From assembly GCA_022393335.1 (NCBI GenBank), contig JAJEKB010021564.1, positions 296,865-360,864 of the forward strand: DNA of 64,000 nucleotides. Direction: 5' to 3'. The notes beneath the pieces are model-generated. The model searched no databases. It saw only the letters and a list, made by a program, of their open reading frames with translations, and was not told the DNA's origin. Source of the stretch: Macrotrachela quadricornifera. Lineage: Eukaryota > Rotifera > Eurotatoria > Philodinida > Philodinidae. The translations under genes and the position numbers were made by a program. Position 1 is the first letter of the stretch. Every line of letters begins with the position of its first letter. Shown in pieces: positions 35,400-45,944 of the stretch.

Positions 35400-35935
35400 A
35401 TTTCAATATTTTATTCGTTCACCTTTAGAAGAAATAAGAGATAAATATCTTTTTTTCATGGATATCATACAATTTACTACAACATTAATGTCAGTATTTT
35501 TGAATTCTTCAGCTAAAAGAAGTTCGAATTCATCAATATTTTTGAGTTTTCTTTTTCGACTTTGCGTTTTACGATCGACCAGATGTTCTGTTATTACTGG
35601 TGTTTTTAGAGTCATTGTCCTGTTGCAAACGCCAATTGTGCCGAAATTGTTGTCTATCAGCAGGAAGAAGATAATTCTCAAGCATATGAACATAATACGA
35701 ACCATTAAGATTACACCTAAATGTGTGACAGGTCAGTACACCTTTCACACTTATGACACCCCCAAACATGAGATTTTTCACCATTTTTACGTATACGTTT
35801 AAATTGTTTATTTGGATGTTTTGTCCAATGACGAACAATGTTACGAAAAAATTGAAATGAAGCTTCATCTGTAAATATTGTACATATAAAATCATCATTA
35901 TTATGCTGTTTAGCCCATTAAATACGTCTTTTTTT
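35400..35935 (-). pseudogene. Tc1-like (DD34E) transposase pseudogene with central deletion
   Basis: Minus-strand pieces in two frames give FTDEASFQFFRNIVRHW with the first catalytic Asp, KSHVWG, VISVKGVLTCHTF, YYVHMLENYLLP and RQQFRHNWRLQQDND with the second Asp, then jump to SRKRKLKNIDEFELLLAEE and MISMKKRYLSLISSKGER at the C-terminus. The stretch that should carry PDLNPIE and the third acidic residue is absent. Frameshift near 35720 and the deletion make it dead. The N-terminal side stops next to a (GTGAGG)n tract. Confidence 0.82.
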
Positions 35936-35943
35936 ATCATCTT

Positions 35944-35964
35944 GAGGGTGAGGGTGAGGGTGAG
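35944..35964. repeat. Telomere-like (GTGAGG)n tract beside Tc1 remnant
   Basis: Three and a half uninterrupted units, GAGGGTGAGGGTGAGGGTGAG. It lies within 20 bases of the broken end of the Tc1 transposase remnant. Confidence 0.65.
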
Positions 35965-35993
35965 AAATATCAAGTTAACGTGTTAAATTCTTT

Positions 35994-36375
35994 TTTTTAT
36001 TTAGATATTACAACAATATCATCGAAAGTCTATGAATTATATATATATATATAAACAATGTATACTCTTTTTATTTAGATAATTCAATAAAATCGTTGAA
36101 TAGGCAAGTATGTATTTTATTTGTAGAATTCTTCTTTCTTTTTTATTGAGGTATTTCAGCAATATTATCAAATAGACAAAACTTTTATCTTTGTTTATTT
36201 AGATATTATTATAATATTCTCAAATAGATAAATGGAACTTTATATATGAAGTTTGTTTTCTTTTTAGATATTTTAGTCTTACCGTCGAATAGGCAACTGT
36301 ATAAGTTTAACATATAAAATATTTTTTTTTATTTTTATTTAGATATGATTTTGCTAACATCGTCGTAATGGTAAG
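35994..36375. repeat. Tandem array of six ~52-75-bp units with splice-like borders
   Basis: Six cores of mostly 25 bases start at 36005, 36079, 36151, 36203, 36268 and 36343. Most are preceded by TTTATTTAG or a close variant, and several are followed by GCAAGT or GTAAGTATG-like words. Core consensus is close to ATATTNNANNAATATYNTCRAATAG. Spacing is 52-75 bases. The array is degenerate. Confidence 0.65.
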
Positions 36376-36399
36376 TATGAATCAGGTGCACAGGTGTGA

Positions 36400-37230
36400 T
36401 GGTGTTTGATAAAAAATGATGGAAAATCAAAGAAAATTATGAAGAACGATTGATTAGGAAAGGGAAATATCACAAATTAGAACAGAGCGCTGAGATCGAT
36501 GAAAAACTATATTTGAAGTTCCAATAAAATCTTGCATGGATAATAGAAGATCTGGCACAATTTCATAGTATGATCATACTAGAATCCTACCTTAAAATTC
36601 GAATTTTATCCGTAAACGGAGAGAAAACGGCCAAATACGGTGCGTATTTCTGTGCCAAGAAATACGGGTTCAAACGGACCGAAAATGGCCCGAATCGATC
36701 CGATTTACTACCGTAAAGATCCCGTTTTGTTCACTTTTACGGTTCGTTTTCGGTTCGCAAACGATACCGTTTTGATAGACCTGGGAACCCATGTCACACA
36801 TTTATTCTTGGTACCGTCGGTATACCGCATTATTTGAAATTATCGACGATTTATCGGCGGTAGCTCTTAAACTCTCCGGTTCTTATTGTAAACGCTCGCA
36901 AAGGTCCTTTTCTATCAGAATCGCAATGTTTTAATAAACAAAATTCATAATTACTGGAAAAGAAACCGGTTTTTCATATATTTTACTTATTAAATTTTTT
37001 GCAGCGCTCTCTTTAATAAAAAAATTATCTCGAGATTGAGACCAATATGTGCTCTGTGGCTAATACAGGTAACTTAAGCGTATAGACAATATATGGTACC
37101 ATCGAAAGCAGAGCGATTTTGAAAGTTTTAACGGACTTTAAAAATATTCAGCGGTTTAAACATAAGCTATTACGGTGTTCCATTTTCAAAAAAAAATTGG
37201 CGGTATACCGCCGGTATATCGTATATTATA
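36400..37230. other. Spacer with CG-rich repeated words
   Basis: 36605-36780 is dense in CCGTAAACGG, ACGGTTCG and AAATACGG-type words, and 36810-36860 and 37195-37245 in CGGTATACCG palindromes. Similar CCGTAAACG words recur at 62930-63190. No gene recognised. Confidence 0.45.
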
Positions 37231-37238
37231 CCCGACGG

Positions 37239-37848
37239 TCAACCAACGGTTTTTGTCCGGTTCGAGTCATATGGAAATTGATCACAATCAGAACAGAAAG
37301 TTTTTATTTTCTTTGCTGCCACATGGCTCACCGCTCTTGATTGTTGTTGTCTGATTTTTCTCATAGCAACCAGCACAGCGTCTTCGAACATTCCGCGCAG
37401 ATCCTTCTTTTTCTTCAAGCTTGTGATCAGCAAGTTTGCGCTTCGTTTAGTCTATTCATTTTTGTCTTGTATCTGATTCCAGCCTCTCGAATAGTATGCC
37501 AAGCAGTAAGGATCTCACAAGACTTTCACAAAACTACAGACTGGTTACTTTGCTGGCTGTGTAGTTTTCCTTATATATCAAATAGCTGTTTACCAGTGTC
37601 ATCCAAAAAAACAAATTCAATTGCTACTCTTCGATACCAATTTATTGATAGTCTGAGACATGTGTGATATTTGATTCTACCTCGTGAACCGTTATCTCTT
37701 CATCGGAATTTCCAGATTTAAGATATATTCTATCAAAAAAATCCTCATCCAAAAAGCTCACTTCACTTGTGCAGCTAACACTTTCTTCTGTATCAGTTTC
37801 TTCTAACGGTATGTGGACTATTTCGAAATTTCGACCGATTCTATACAC
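37239..37848 (-). pseudogene. PiggyBac-type transposase remnant (N-terminal acidic and C-terminal parts)
   Basis: Read on the minus strand, an acidic N-terminal frame (EETDTEESVSCTSEVSFLDE) is followed without the catalytic domain by WYRRVAIEFVFLD, a typical post-core segment, and by RRRCAGCYEKIRQQQSR across a frame change, then KKIKTFCSDCD, matching the Cys-rich C-terminal zinc ribbon of piggyBac transposases. The DDE core is deleted. Confidence 0.62.
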
Positions 37849-39114
37849 AAAAGCATAGAGACAAGAACAAGCATGAAAAAACTGGAAGGTTGGTCTGACT
37901 TCCCATATGATGATATGAAGAAGAGAAGAATAAGTAATTCGCGAAAGACAAGGAAAAAGCTCACTAAGTTCATTGATTAGAAGTTAACTCTTGACAGAAA
38001 TGGATATTTCGGAAACTTTTTCCAGAGAAACTGAAACGTAGTGAATGGGTTAATGGAGAAAATGAATCACAAGTTTCACGACTCAAAAACCATGCCAACA
38101 ATGAATGTCTAATTACGTAAATGTTTATATACCCAAGTAACGCTCGTATAAAGACTTGCTCAGTTCTTTCTCATAGAAATCGTGTTTCTAAACTACGGTC
38201 AAGCTATTCATTTATAAAATTAAAAAAACCGAAGTCAGATTCAAATTCCTCCACCTCTACTGCCTTTGACCAAACTTCCTAAAAACAAATATTCTTTGTT
38301 AAAAATTGTTGTTTGTTTAAGAAATTGAGCTTCATAAAATTTTTAGAAAACTCACTTCAGATTTGAATTCCTCGACCTCGGTTACTTTTCGGTAACTCTT
38401 ACGTTCTTTTGATCCTCTGCGGACATACAAGCAATCAGTCAAGCAAGCAAACAATTTATTTCTATTAGACTCTTCTCTACAAGAAAGAGAATAATAAAAA
38501 TAAAGCTTAATTCAAAAAAGAAGTGTAGTTCTCTACATCTTGATATGCTCTTTTCAACAAATAAAAATACCTAAATATACTAAAAGAGCCTGGTCACAAG
38601 ATCAAAAGATCATAAACCGAGAAAACACGCAAACGATTTTTTGTATTTTTGAAAACAAGCATGTTTTTCAAGCAGTCGATTACAGTAATGATCAAAATTT
38701 TTAGCCAAAAAGAAAGTTTCGAATAAAAAATTATATTCTATCTGAAAGATCCAAGGACTAGTTGTCTTCCTACGTATCTATCTTAGTTTCAATATTTCTG
38801 ACGAAAATTGACTTTTTGGGAGGCTGAAAAAACATAACACGGTGTGTTTTTTGGTGTTCTCCATACACTCTATCATCCATATAGTTTTGTACAGATCTTC
38901 ATCAGTTTTCAATATTTATTGAAAACATATCTCCAAGATTTGAAAATTCTTGAGGTAAGAAATATATATACTACTGGATCGCAGAAGATTAACGTGAATA
39001 CAATAAATAAGGTTTATTCCATGAAAAATGAGTTAAAATGACGATTATTATTTATATATGAGTCACAGATAAGAATATTTCTATAAAACAATCATCACTA
39101 AAGAATGAATGTTA
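37849..39114. other. Spacer holding a dispersed repeat
   Basis: Apart from the repeat at 38346-38505, no gene or RNA recognised. Confidence 0.4.
38346..38505. repeat. Dispersed ~150-bp repeat, copy 1
   Basis: Shares, in the same orientation, TTCCTCGACCYCSG, CCTCTGCGGACATACAA (CCTGCGGACATACAA in copy 2), CAAGCAAGCAA, and AGACTCTTCTCTACRARAAAG with 54236-54400. No coding capacity. Confidence 0.75.
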
Positions 39115-39122
39115 GTTTCCTA

Positions 39123-39320
39123 CAGAGGTGCAGAATCTGCCGTAAAAAAGAAAAATTTCCCCAAACGGGGAAATCTTTCGACGAATTTTTGGAGATCTGG
39201 TAGTTCCGAAAAACTTCGTCAACTACAATAGCTTTTCAAAAAAACTTCTCAAAACGCAATACTTTTTCGAAAATTTCCCCGAACGCGCGTTCCCGCACAC
39301 GGGTAGATTCTGCACCTCTG
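39123..39320. mobile_element. Short hAT MITE with near-perfect 8-bp TSD
   Basis: The ends carry the 16-bp inverted repeat CAGAGGTGCAGAATCT. Flanks are GTTTCCTA (39115-39122) and GTTTTCTA (39321-39328), matching at seven of eight positions. 198 bp, without ORF; the interior has paired TTTCCCC/GGGGAAA words. Confidence 0.87.
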
Positions 39321-39915
39321 GTTTTCTAGCTTTCATGCGATCAAGAAGACTGTGAGATATAATGTAATCTAAATCGAAATTAATTTCTGTAATAATTATA
39401 CTAAATTTCTTCCAGAAAAGGGTCCGTGAAATTATAGAATGAGTACTACTTGTTATTGAAATAACTATATTATTTTTTTTATAATGAATACATGTTTTTT
39501 GTCCAATTTATTTCTCTTATTTTTTGTATAAAATAATTCATCTTCGGATTTTTTAAAATGTATATATAAATATCTATAGAGATACAAAATTTTCCCACTC
39601 TTTGGTATTTTCTCTCTTTCTGTGCATCGATATTATCTTGTTTGAAAACATTATATGCATAAAAGGCAAAATGGACGCAAATAAAATATTTTTGAGACGA
39701 GAATACATTTTGTTGTGGTAGTAACGATATTATTTGAGAAAAATAAGTATTGTTTTTTCTCTCTCGCTAATGTCTTGTTTACTTCACTGTCATCATATTC
39801 ATGACATCATTAATAGTGCCCACGAAGATGGGAAAAAGATACAACGTATCTTTTCTTCTATAAATACTAAGAAAAGAAAGTATAGCATATTTTTTCTTTC
39901 TGAAAAAACCTAAAT
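39321..39915. other. Upstream region of the tandem-BTB gene
   Basis: No coding structure seen in this AT-rich stretch. Confidence 0.4.
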
Positions 39916-40774
39916 ATGTCACTTCTTCCGCGTATAGTAAGTATTTTAATCATTTGATAAAAATATAGATTTGAAATATGATTGTATAAATTAGTTGATA
40001 TTGTTTCTTATAATATGGGTAAATTACAACAACACTTCCATAATTACTATTCAATCGAAAAGAAGTAAATCAATACATGAAGAAGATTCTGATGCGGTTT
40101 TAAAACCACAACTCTATGTGAAATGCGATAAAAATCAAGTCTTAAGTGAAATTGAACTGAAACAATGTATTCAAAATACAAATGTTATTCAGATTAATGT
40201 TGGCGGTGAAATAATGATGACAACTCGTGAAACACTTACTCGTTCTCCAAAATCAATTCTTTCAATAATGTTTAATGGTGATTGGGAACAAAGATTACCA
40301 ATGGATAAAAAAGGAAATTATTTTTTAGATTTTAATCCAATTCTTTTTCGTCATTTACTTGATCAATTACAAATATTAGATAAAAATAATATAATTAATT
40401 TTTATCCTCCTTCTCAACCTTCACTTATTGAACCATTTAAAAAAATGATTAAAAAATTAAATCTTAATCAATTCTCATCATTAGAAAATAAAGTTATTAC
40501 TTTTAATGTTGGTGGTCAAATAATTACAAATCAACGTAAAACATTTGATCAAATATCTAATTCTACTTTGAGTATTATTGTTGAATCGTCGAACATTACA
40601 AAATTTGTTAACAAAAGTAATGTGTTTCTTGATTATGATCTAAAATTATATCAACATTTGATTAAACGATTAAGAGAAAAATCATCTACAAGCATATGTT
40701 TTTTAAATGATTCATCAATCGAAAAGATTTTTTTCAAAAGAATGACTACTGATTTAAACGTCTGCCGTAAGTAA
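39916..40774 (+). CDS. Tandem BTB/T1-type (K+ channel tetramerisation-like) protein
   Basis: Exon 1 (39916-39936, MSLLPRI) and exon 2 (39995-40774) are joined in phase 0 across a 58-base intron with GTAAGT and TTAG ends, giving 266 residues. Two BTB_2 (T1) domains follow each other: IQINVGGEIMMTTRETL around residues 70-86 with SILSIMF, and FNVGGQIITNQRKTF about 105 residues later with STLSIIV. KCTD-type proteins usually carry one such domain and act as oligomeric adaptors, often for cullin-3. The N-terminus MSLLPRILILFLIIWV is hydrophobic, unusual for a KCTD. The stop lies inside CGTAAGTAA, so a donor GTAAGT at 40766 could extend the gene into further exons that I did not find. Confidence 0.75.
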
Positions 40775-42560
40775 AATACATTTATTTTATTTTCTTAAAT
40801 AATTAAGTAGTTTTATGATAAGATTTTTTAACTGAATAGATAGTTATTAATATTCATAGATAAATCATACAGACATTAAATTCCACTTTTATATAATCTA
40901 TATAGAATGAACCAATTATTTATCGTATGATTAATTATTTAAATTGTTCGATAAAACAACTTTAGATGAGCACCTATCAGATAGATTTTGAAAAGTACAT
41001 AAATTGTCTAATTTGAGTTTGAATGTGCATGAAGGTTTGAGAACTTGATATTTCTCGAAAATAAATGAAAAAAAATTCAAAACAGAACTTAACTGTGAAA
41101 TAACTACAAGTGGAAAAGGATAAATTTTGATTCACGAAGGTTCGGGTGACGAGTATGAAGGGAGTTGTAACACGGAGTGGATCCACAAGGAATGTGTGAT
41201 AGAAGACTGTATTGCAAGACATATCAGTATGGCGAAGATGAGGTCAGAAGTGGTTATATATATATATATCGTATTGTCTGACTAAAGATAATGGTTCAAG
41301 GCTTTACAAAGAGTACAACGCCAGAGTTTCCATAAGTTGCCCAAATCGAGTTCGAATAGAAATGAAGCAGTAAGAGCTTGATGCCACTTTGAAAATAAAT
41401 CTAGAAAATACGAACCAGCATTTTTTTCTTAGAATGCAAAATGGTTAAGAATAAATCTTTATCCCACTTATATTTAAAATTTGAGTGAAGACTATCTCAT
41501 TAGAATAGCCAAGAAAGATAAGATATTTTAAATCAAATGAGGACTTATTAGACTACCTCAAAAAAAAAAAAACATCAGTTTTATCTAACCTTATTTTTCT
41601 ATTTGTGACAACAATCTTACTCTAATAGTTGACAAATGGAAGTTTTTATTAAAGTCTGCAACAAATGCAACAATGTTCACTCAAATCTCTACCTGTACAA
41701 AAGCACTTTTGTACGCATAAACAACCTCTTATATTGATAGTACGTTGTGGTAGCGTGTAGCTCCCCTTGAGAAGCTACAATTTATCCACGTCTCTGTTGC
41801 ATCGTGATTTCAATGTTTCTTCTATGTTCGCGTATATCTAACTAAGCTGTAATTATTTTATAACTGAATCCATGAAAATAATATGACAATTATTACTTCA
41901 AATTTAACCATCACATGATTATTTTGAGGATAAAGGTGGAAATATCGAAACATATCAGACGATCTCGGAGTGAGAACGAAGATAGAAAATACGCGCACAT
42001 AATTATCCTTTCACGACGATTCGGTTTTCAGAGGAAAATAGCTTCAATATATCAATTTTTTGTGTCGCTACGCTCGACAAATGCGCTCATTGATATATTC
42101 AGTATGTGCAGCTATTTGTTTTTCTTTCGGTTGTTTGTATCGTTGCATGATAGATCTTTTATCACATAGAACTGAATAGTTATTCGAGTGTCTTTTTCTG
42201 TATGACGCTTATTGTACAGTAACAATAAAAGAAAGAAGCAAACTTTTAATTTTGTCTTTTACATTCTTTTCGTAGCATTATCTTTCATTCTTTCTTTTTA
42301 TTTGTATGAAGGATGAGAATGTAAGACAACAAAGGAAAACAAGATATAGATTTATCTGATCAGTTATCAACATACTATACATGCCTCAGACGGTCCAAAA
42401 ACTTGTATCAAAAGGTGACATTTGAGATGATATTTAGAATATCAATAGTAAATACTTATTTGGTTTACAAAGAAAATTATGACACAAGCCGTATGATGAT
42501 GTTACAGTTTCGTGAAACTCTTGCATAATCTTTACTTCTTGGTGTACGATTTGAGAATCT
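40775..42560. other. Spacer without recognisable gene
   Basis: Contains a short TA run near 41255 and a poly-A run near 41560. ORFs in this stretch show no family features. Confidence 0.4.
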
Positions 42561-42903
42561 AAAACCTAGTCCGAGAGAACGTCCAAAAAGCTAAACGAAG
42601 TGCAAACTCGCGGATTACAAGCTCGAAGATGTTGCGTTGGATGATATGAGAAAAATCAGACAACAACAATCAAGAGCGGCGAGCCATGAGGCAACAAAGA
42701 AAATAAAAACTTTCTGTTCTGATTGTGACAAAGGAGGGGAGTCGATAAGCGATGAAATTGGCCCCCTAGAAAAACAAAGGTCATTTCGCTTGAAACTTTC
42801 AGCAATTGTAGAAACCACAATTAGTAGTTACTCCTATAAAATTCAGCTTGATCTATCAAAGTTTTGCCTTACTTCGACACTCCACAAAATAGGGATCAAT
42901 TAG
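42561..42903 (+). pseudogene. PiggyBac-type transposase C-terminal remnant
   Basis: Reads RRCCVG, a stop in place of the next Cys, YEKIRQQQSRAASHEATKK across a frame change, then IKTFCSDCD. This is the same zinc-ribbon segment as at 37239-37440, at high similarity, but with different decay. No catalytic core remains. Confidence 0.6.
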
Positions 42904-42995
42904 GCACATATATAGGTTAACCCAAAATTATGTGTATCTTTGTTTTCTACTATTTGATTCGGAACCGAAATCACTTTTTTAACATCAATAGCAAT

Positions 42996-43014
42996 GTGTG
43001 AGGGTGAGGGTGAG
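42996..43014. repeat. Telomere-like (GTGAGG)n tract
   Basis: GTGTGAGGGTGAGGGTGAG, about two and a half units, some 90 bases after the piggyBac remnant. Confidence 0.6.
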
Positions 43015-43226
43015 AATGAACGTAGTTTTTAAACTTTTTCCATATTAATTTCAATAAAGTAGTATATCTGAAAGAAAGAACCTCAAAAGAATAAGAAATA
43101 TCCATCATCATTAAACTACCTCACTTTTACTTTTCCAAGGGCTGCGCAAATTCATAGCGACTTTGTAAAATGAAAAAAGCCTAGAATCCGAAAATTATAA
43201 ACTCAATCTCGTACCATGTAAAGTCA

Positions 43227-43278
43227 ATTTTGACATCATCTAAAGTGTTAGCGTCCAAGTGATGATTCACTTGACGCT
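43227..43278. repeat. Perfect 13-bp stem-loop upstream of the tRNA-like gene
   Basis: TTAGCGTCCAAGTG, a six-base loop and CACTTGACGCTAA form a stem with one mismatch, about 25 bases before the tRNA-like 5' end. Confidence 0.6.
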
Positions 43279-43295
43279 AAACGGAGATTAAGATT

Positions 43296-43369
43296 GTCCT
43301 TCTAGTCTAACTGGCTTAGGACATCTGCCCGGATAGCAGAAGGTGTGGGTTCGAGTCCCACGAAGGTCA
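43296..43369 (+). tRNA. tRNA-like gene (possible anticodon GGA; irregular)
   Basis: The 74 bases fold as a cloverleaf: acceptor GTCCTTC/GAAGGTC with one U-U mismatch at the second pair, D arm GTCT/GGAC with GG in its loop, anticodon stem TCTGC/GCAGA, variable loop AGGT, T arm GTGGG/CCCAC with loop TTCGAGT and discriminator A. The B box GGTTCGAGTCC is perfect, and TCTTTTT just downstream can stop RNA polymerase III. The anticodon loop CCGGATA places GGA at 34-36, which would be serine, but there is no long variable arm and position 33 is C instead of U. It is therefore either a divergent tRNA, a pseudogene, or a tRNA-derived part of the surrounding repeat. Confidence 0.55.
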
Positions 43370-43523
43370 TCTTTTTCTCCTTTCTCTTTCCTTTCCGCTG
43401 ATGCCCACCAATGACTCACATATGATGCTAACATAAAGTCACAAAAACATTCGAATCCGAACCTTGTAAAGTCAATTTTGAGATCATGTAAAGTAAGAAA
43501 AACGCTAAGAATCCGAACCTTGT

Positions 43524-43591
43524 AAAGTCAATTTCATACTATGTAATGTCAATTTTGACTTTACATGGTATGAAATTGACTTTACAAGTTT
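43524..43591. repeat. ~68-bp near-perfect palindrome
   Basis: CTTGTAAAGTCAATTTCATA opens and TATGAAATTGACTTTACAAG closes the palindrome, with AATGTCAATTTTGACTTTAC at its centre. It lies inside the foldback element. Confidence 0.85.
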
Positions 43592-43646
43592 CGGATTCTA
43601 GGCTTTTTTTCACTTTACAAAATCGCTTTGCATTTGCGCATCTCTG

Positions 43647-44187
43647 ATAGCTAACGTACATATATCCTTGGAAAAATGAATTTCGTAATTTCTATCTAAG
43701 AAGAAGAAAATCGTTATACAAAAAATTTAATTTTATGCAAGTTTTTTTGAACACATCTGTATCTTGGAAAAAAAGAAAGACTAATTACTCTTATTTTTCT
43801 ATACACCCTCACCTTCATTTTTTCAAAAAAACCAACATCTAGGCAGTATTTCGCATGTTTCTGTCCGAGGGAAGTATTCGCTTATGCCAAAAAGTAAGTT
43901 TTCGCTATCGGCAGCTCACACTACCGAATGACATAAAAAGAAAACGAAAAAATAAAATTTCATTTAACACTCGAATTGTTTGTGTCTTAGCTAGGTTATC
44001 GAAGATTAGTGAAGAACGTTTAGGAAGTGAATCAATAATTTATTTAGTATTCTCATGCATATCAAATTATTACGTTCGATGAATATGAAAGTATGAATAA
44101 CTTTTTTAGTCTATTGCACATGTTAGTTGTAGTTTGGTATAAATTATGTTACGTCTTTATGCATAGCTAACGAAAATAAATCAGTTG
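43647..44187. other. Upstream region of the DUF5648-type gene
   Basis: One 75-codon ORF at 43855-44082 has no recognisable feature. A minus-strand CACCCTCACC lies near 43805. Confidence 0.4.
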
Positions 44188-44814
44188 ATGAAAGTAAGCA
44201 AACAAATCATATTCGTAGTAAAATTTTTTCTCATATTCATCCTGTGTCGTGCTTCCGTTTTTGGTAACGTTGAAGTCTTGATTATTTTTTTAATTGGTTA
44301 AAGTAATTTAGGTGCTCTCGTACCATTCCATCGTTATGTTAAAAGTGCTTATGATCATTTTTATACCACAAATGCCAATGAAATTGGAACGACTACTCCT
44401 GGCTCTATTGGTCGTTACAATTACGTATATGAAGGTTATCAATGTAAAATTTATGATTCACCTATTTCTGAACAACCTGCCCTGATTCCTTTATATCGGT
44501 ATCTCAATAGCAATGGCAAACATTTCTACACGACTTCGTGGACTGAAATTGGTACGAATACTGCTGGCGTTACCGTAGGTTTTTGGACTAGCGAGGGTAT
44601 TGCGGGATACGTATATTCGAGCAATCAGCCTGGAACAATTCCTCTTCATCGTTATTATAACATAAATAATACGGCACATTTCTACACAACAAATCTTTGT
44701 GAAATTGGTACGATCATACCAGGAGTAGTAGGCAAATTCGATTATAAATACGAAGGTGTCGCTGCATATGTGATGACGGATAATTCTCAGTTATCGAATC
44801 CTGGTAGCTGTTAA
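44188..44814 (+). CDS. Secreted protein with three DUF5648-type repeats
   Basis: Exon 1 (44188-44263) encodes a signal peptide (IIFVVKFFLIFILCRASVFG); a 48-base intron (44264-44311, GTAACG...TTTAG) in phase 1 leads to exon 2 (44312-44814); 192 residues in total. Three repeats of about 50 residues each contain P-L/F-HRY...HFYTT...EIGT...Y-YEG: VPFHRYVKSAYDHFYTTNANE, IPLYRYLNSNGKHFYTTSWTE and IPLHRYYNINNTAHFYTTNLC, counted here as start motifs only. This pattern is the DUF5648 family, seen in bacterial and fungal secreted proteins, often beside enzymes, with presumed carbohydrate or surface binding; function is not established. AATAAA at 44903-44908. Confidence 0.85.
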
Positions 44815-45940
44815 ATGAATTGTCAGCTATATTTTAAACAAAAATTTCTTCCGATGCCTCTTTAAAAAAACGTTGTAACTATACATAATATTCGATCTCT
44901 GAAATAAATGTATTTTGACAAGACTTTTTTAAAAGAATATTAGTTTTTGTTTGTTGCATGAGATGATGAATGCATTGGGTTCACATTTGAAGGTGAAATG
45001 TGGAACAAAGAGTAAGTGGTTTTTGTATTTCGACTATTTCTATCAGATATTTATACGTGTGGATCCATATGACAGATATAGATATTTAGAAGAGGTTCAT
45101 AAACATTGAGAATAATTCTCTTAAAGGTATAAAATGCAATGGATCGACTTATCTTTTTAAGAAAAGACATCGTAAATAACTAGCATAACAATACGGTAAC
45201 TGTAAACGACGCCTGAATAATATCGTAAGACACTGCATAAAGTTCATCAAAATATCGCTGTTTTTCATTGTATGAGTTCATAAATAGTCTTCAACATCGA
45301 TAATATTTATTTATTTGATAGAACAGAATACAATGAATTAACTCACAATATATCATACATTATTGTCGTCCAATCTATAATGCTAAAGAGCATAGTAATA
45401 AGACTAGAGGTACATATGTATATACAGAGGTTTGCTGTCTTCAAAAGAGAATGTTTTTGCAAACGAATCGATGTGTTTTCTGGGTACTTAAAGATTATTA
45501 ATGGATGGTGCGAACACTTCAAAAGGATTAGTATTTTTTTCGGGCATTTTCTTTTTAAAAACTAGAAACAGACAACTGTTAAAATAATCTCTGAATGAGC
45601 TTTATTTTGCTCCTTATTAACTGAGGCAAAGGTCAGTTGATTGTCACTCAAAATCGAATATAAGACTGCAGAGAAACTCCCAAATGATATTTACTATAGA
45701 TAGTATTGACGAGTCATGCAACAAACTAAGAATTTACAAAATTTTTGTAAATCAAACGAAAGTTACAAAAGCTGTACCAAAATATATCCCTAACGCGATG
45801 ACGGAGCCTCTTTCATCCGTCAATAATATAAATGTGTCTACTAGCGAAGGTTTGACTCTAGTTCTACTTAGAGGTAACCAAAAGTTCTGAGAATATTAAA
45901 AAAATATATGAAAACAGAGAGATAAATTTCATTTTGTTTT
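44815..45940. other. Spacer without recognisable gene
   Basis: ORFs of up to 68 codons here have no family features; no repeat structure noted. Confidence 0.4.
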
Positions 45941-45944
45941 ATTA

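Larger units (their letters stand above)
43137..43646. mobile_element. Foldback element with hAT-like ends enclosing a tRNA-like gene
   Basis: The left end (CAAGGGCTGCGCAAA from 43136) and the right end (CAGAGATGCGCAAA, inverted) share TGCGCAAAT-CA-AGCGA and GAAAAAAGCCTAGAATCCG, about 55-60 bases of near-perfect inverted repeat. Further inward, blocks of GTAAAGTCAATTTTGACAT repeat in both orientations. No 8-bp duplication is visible (ACTTTTCC left, ATAGCTAA right). The interior carries the tRNA-like sequence at 43296-43369. Confidence 0.68.
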
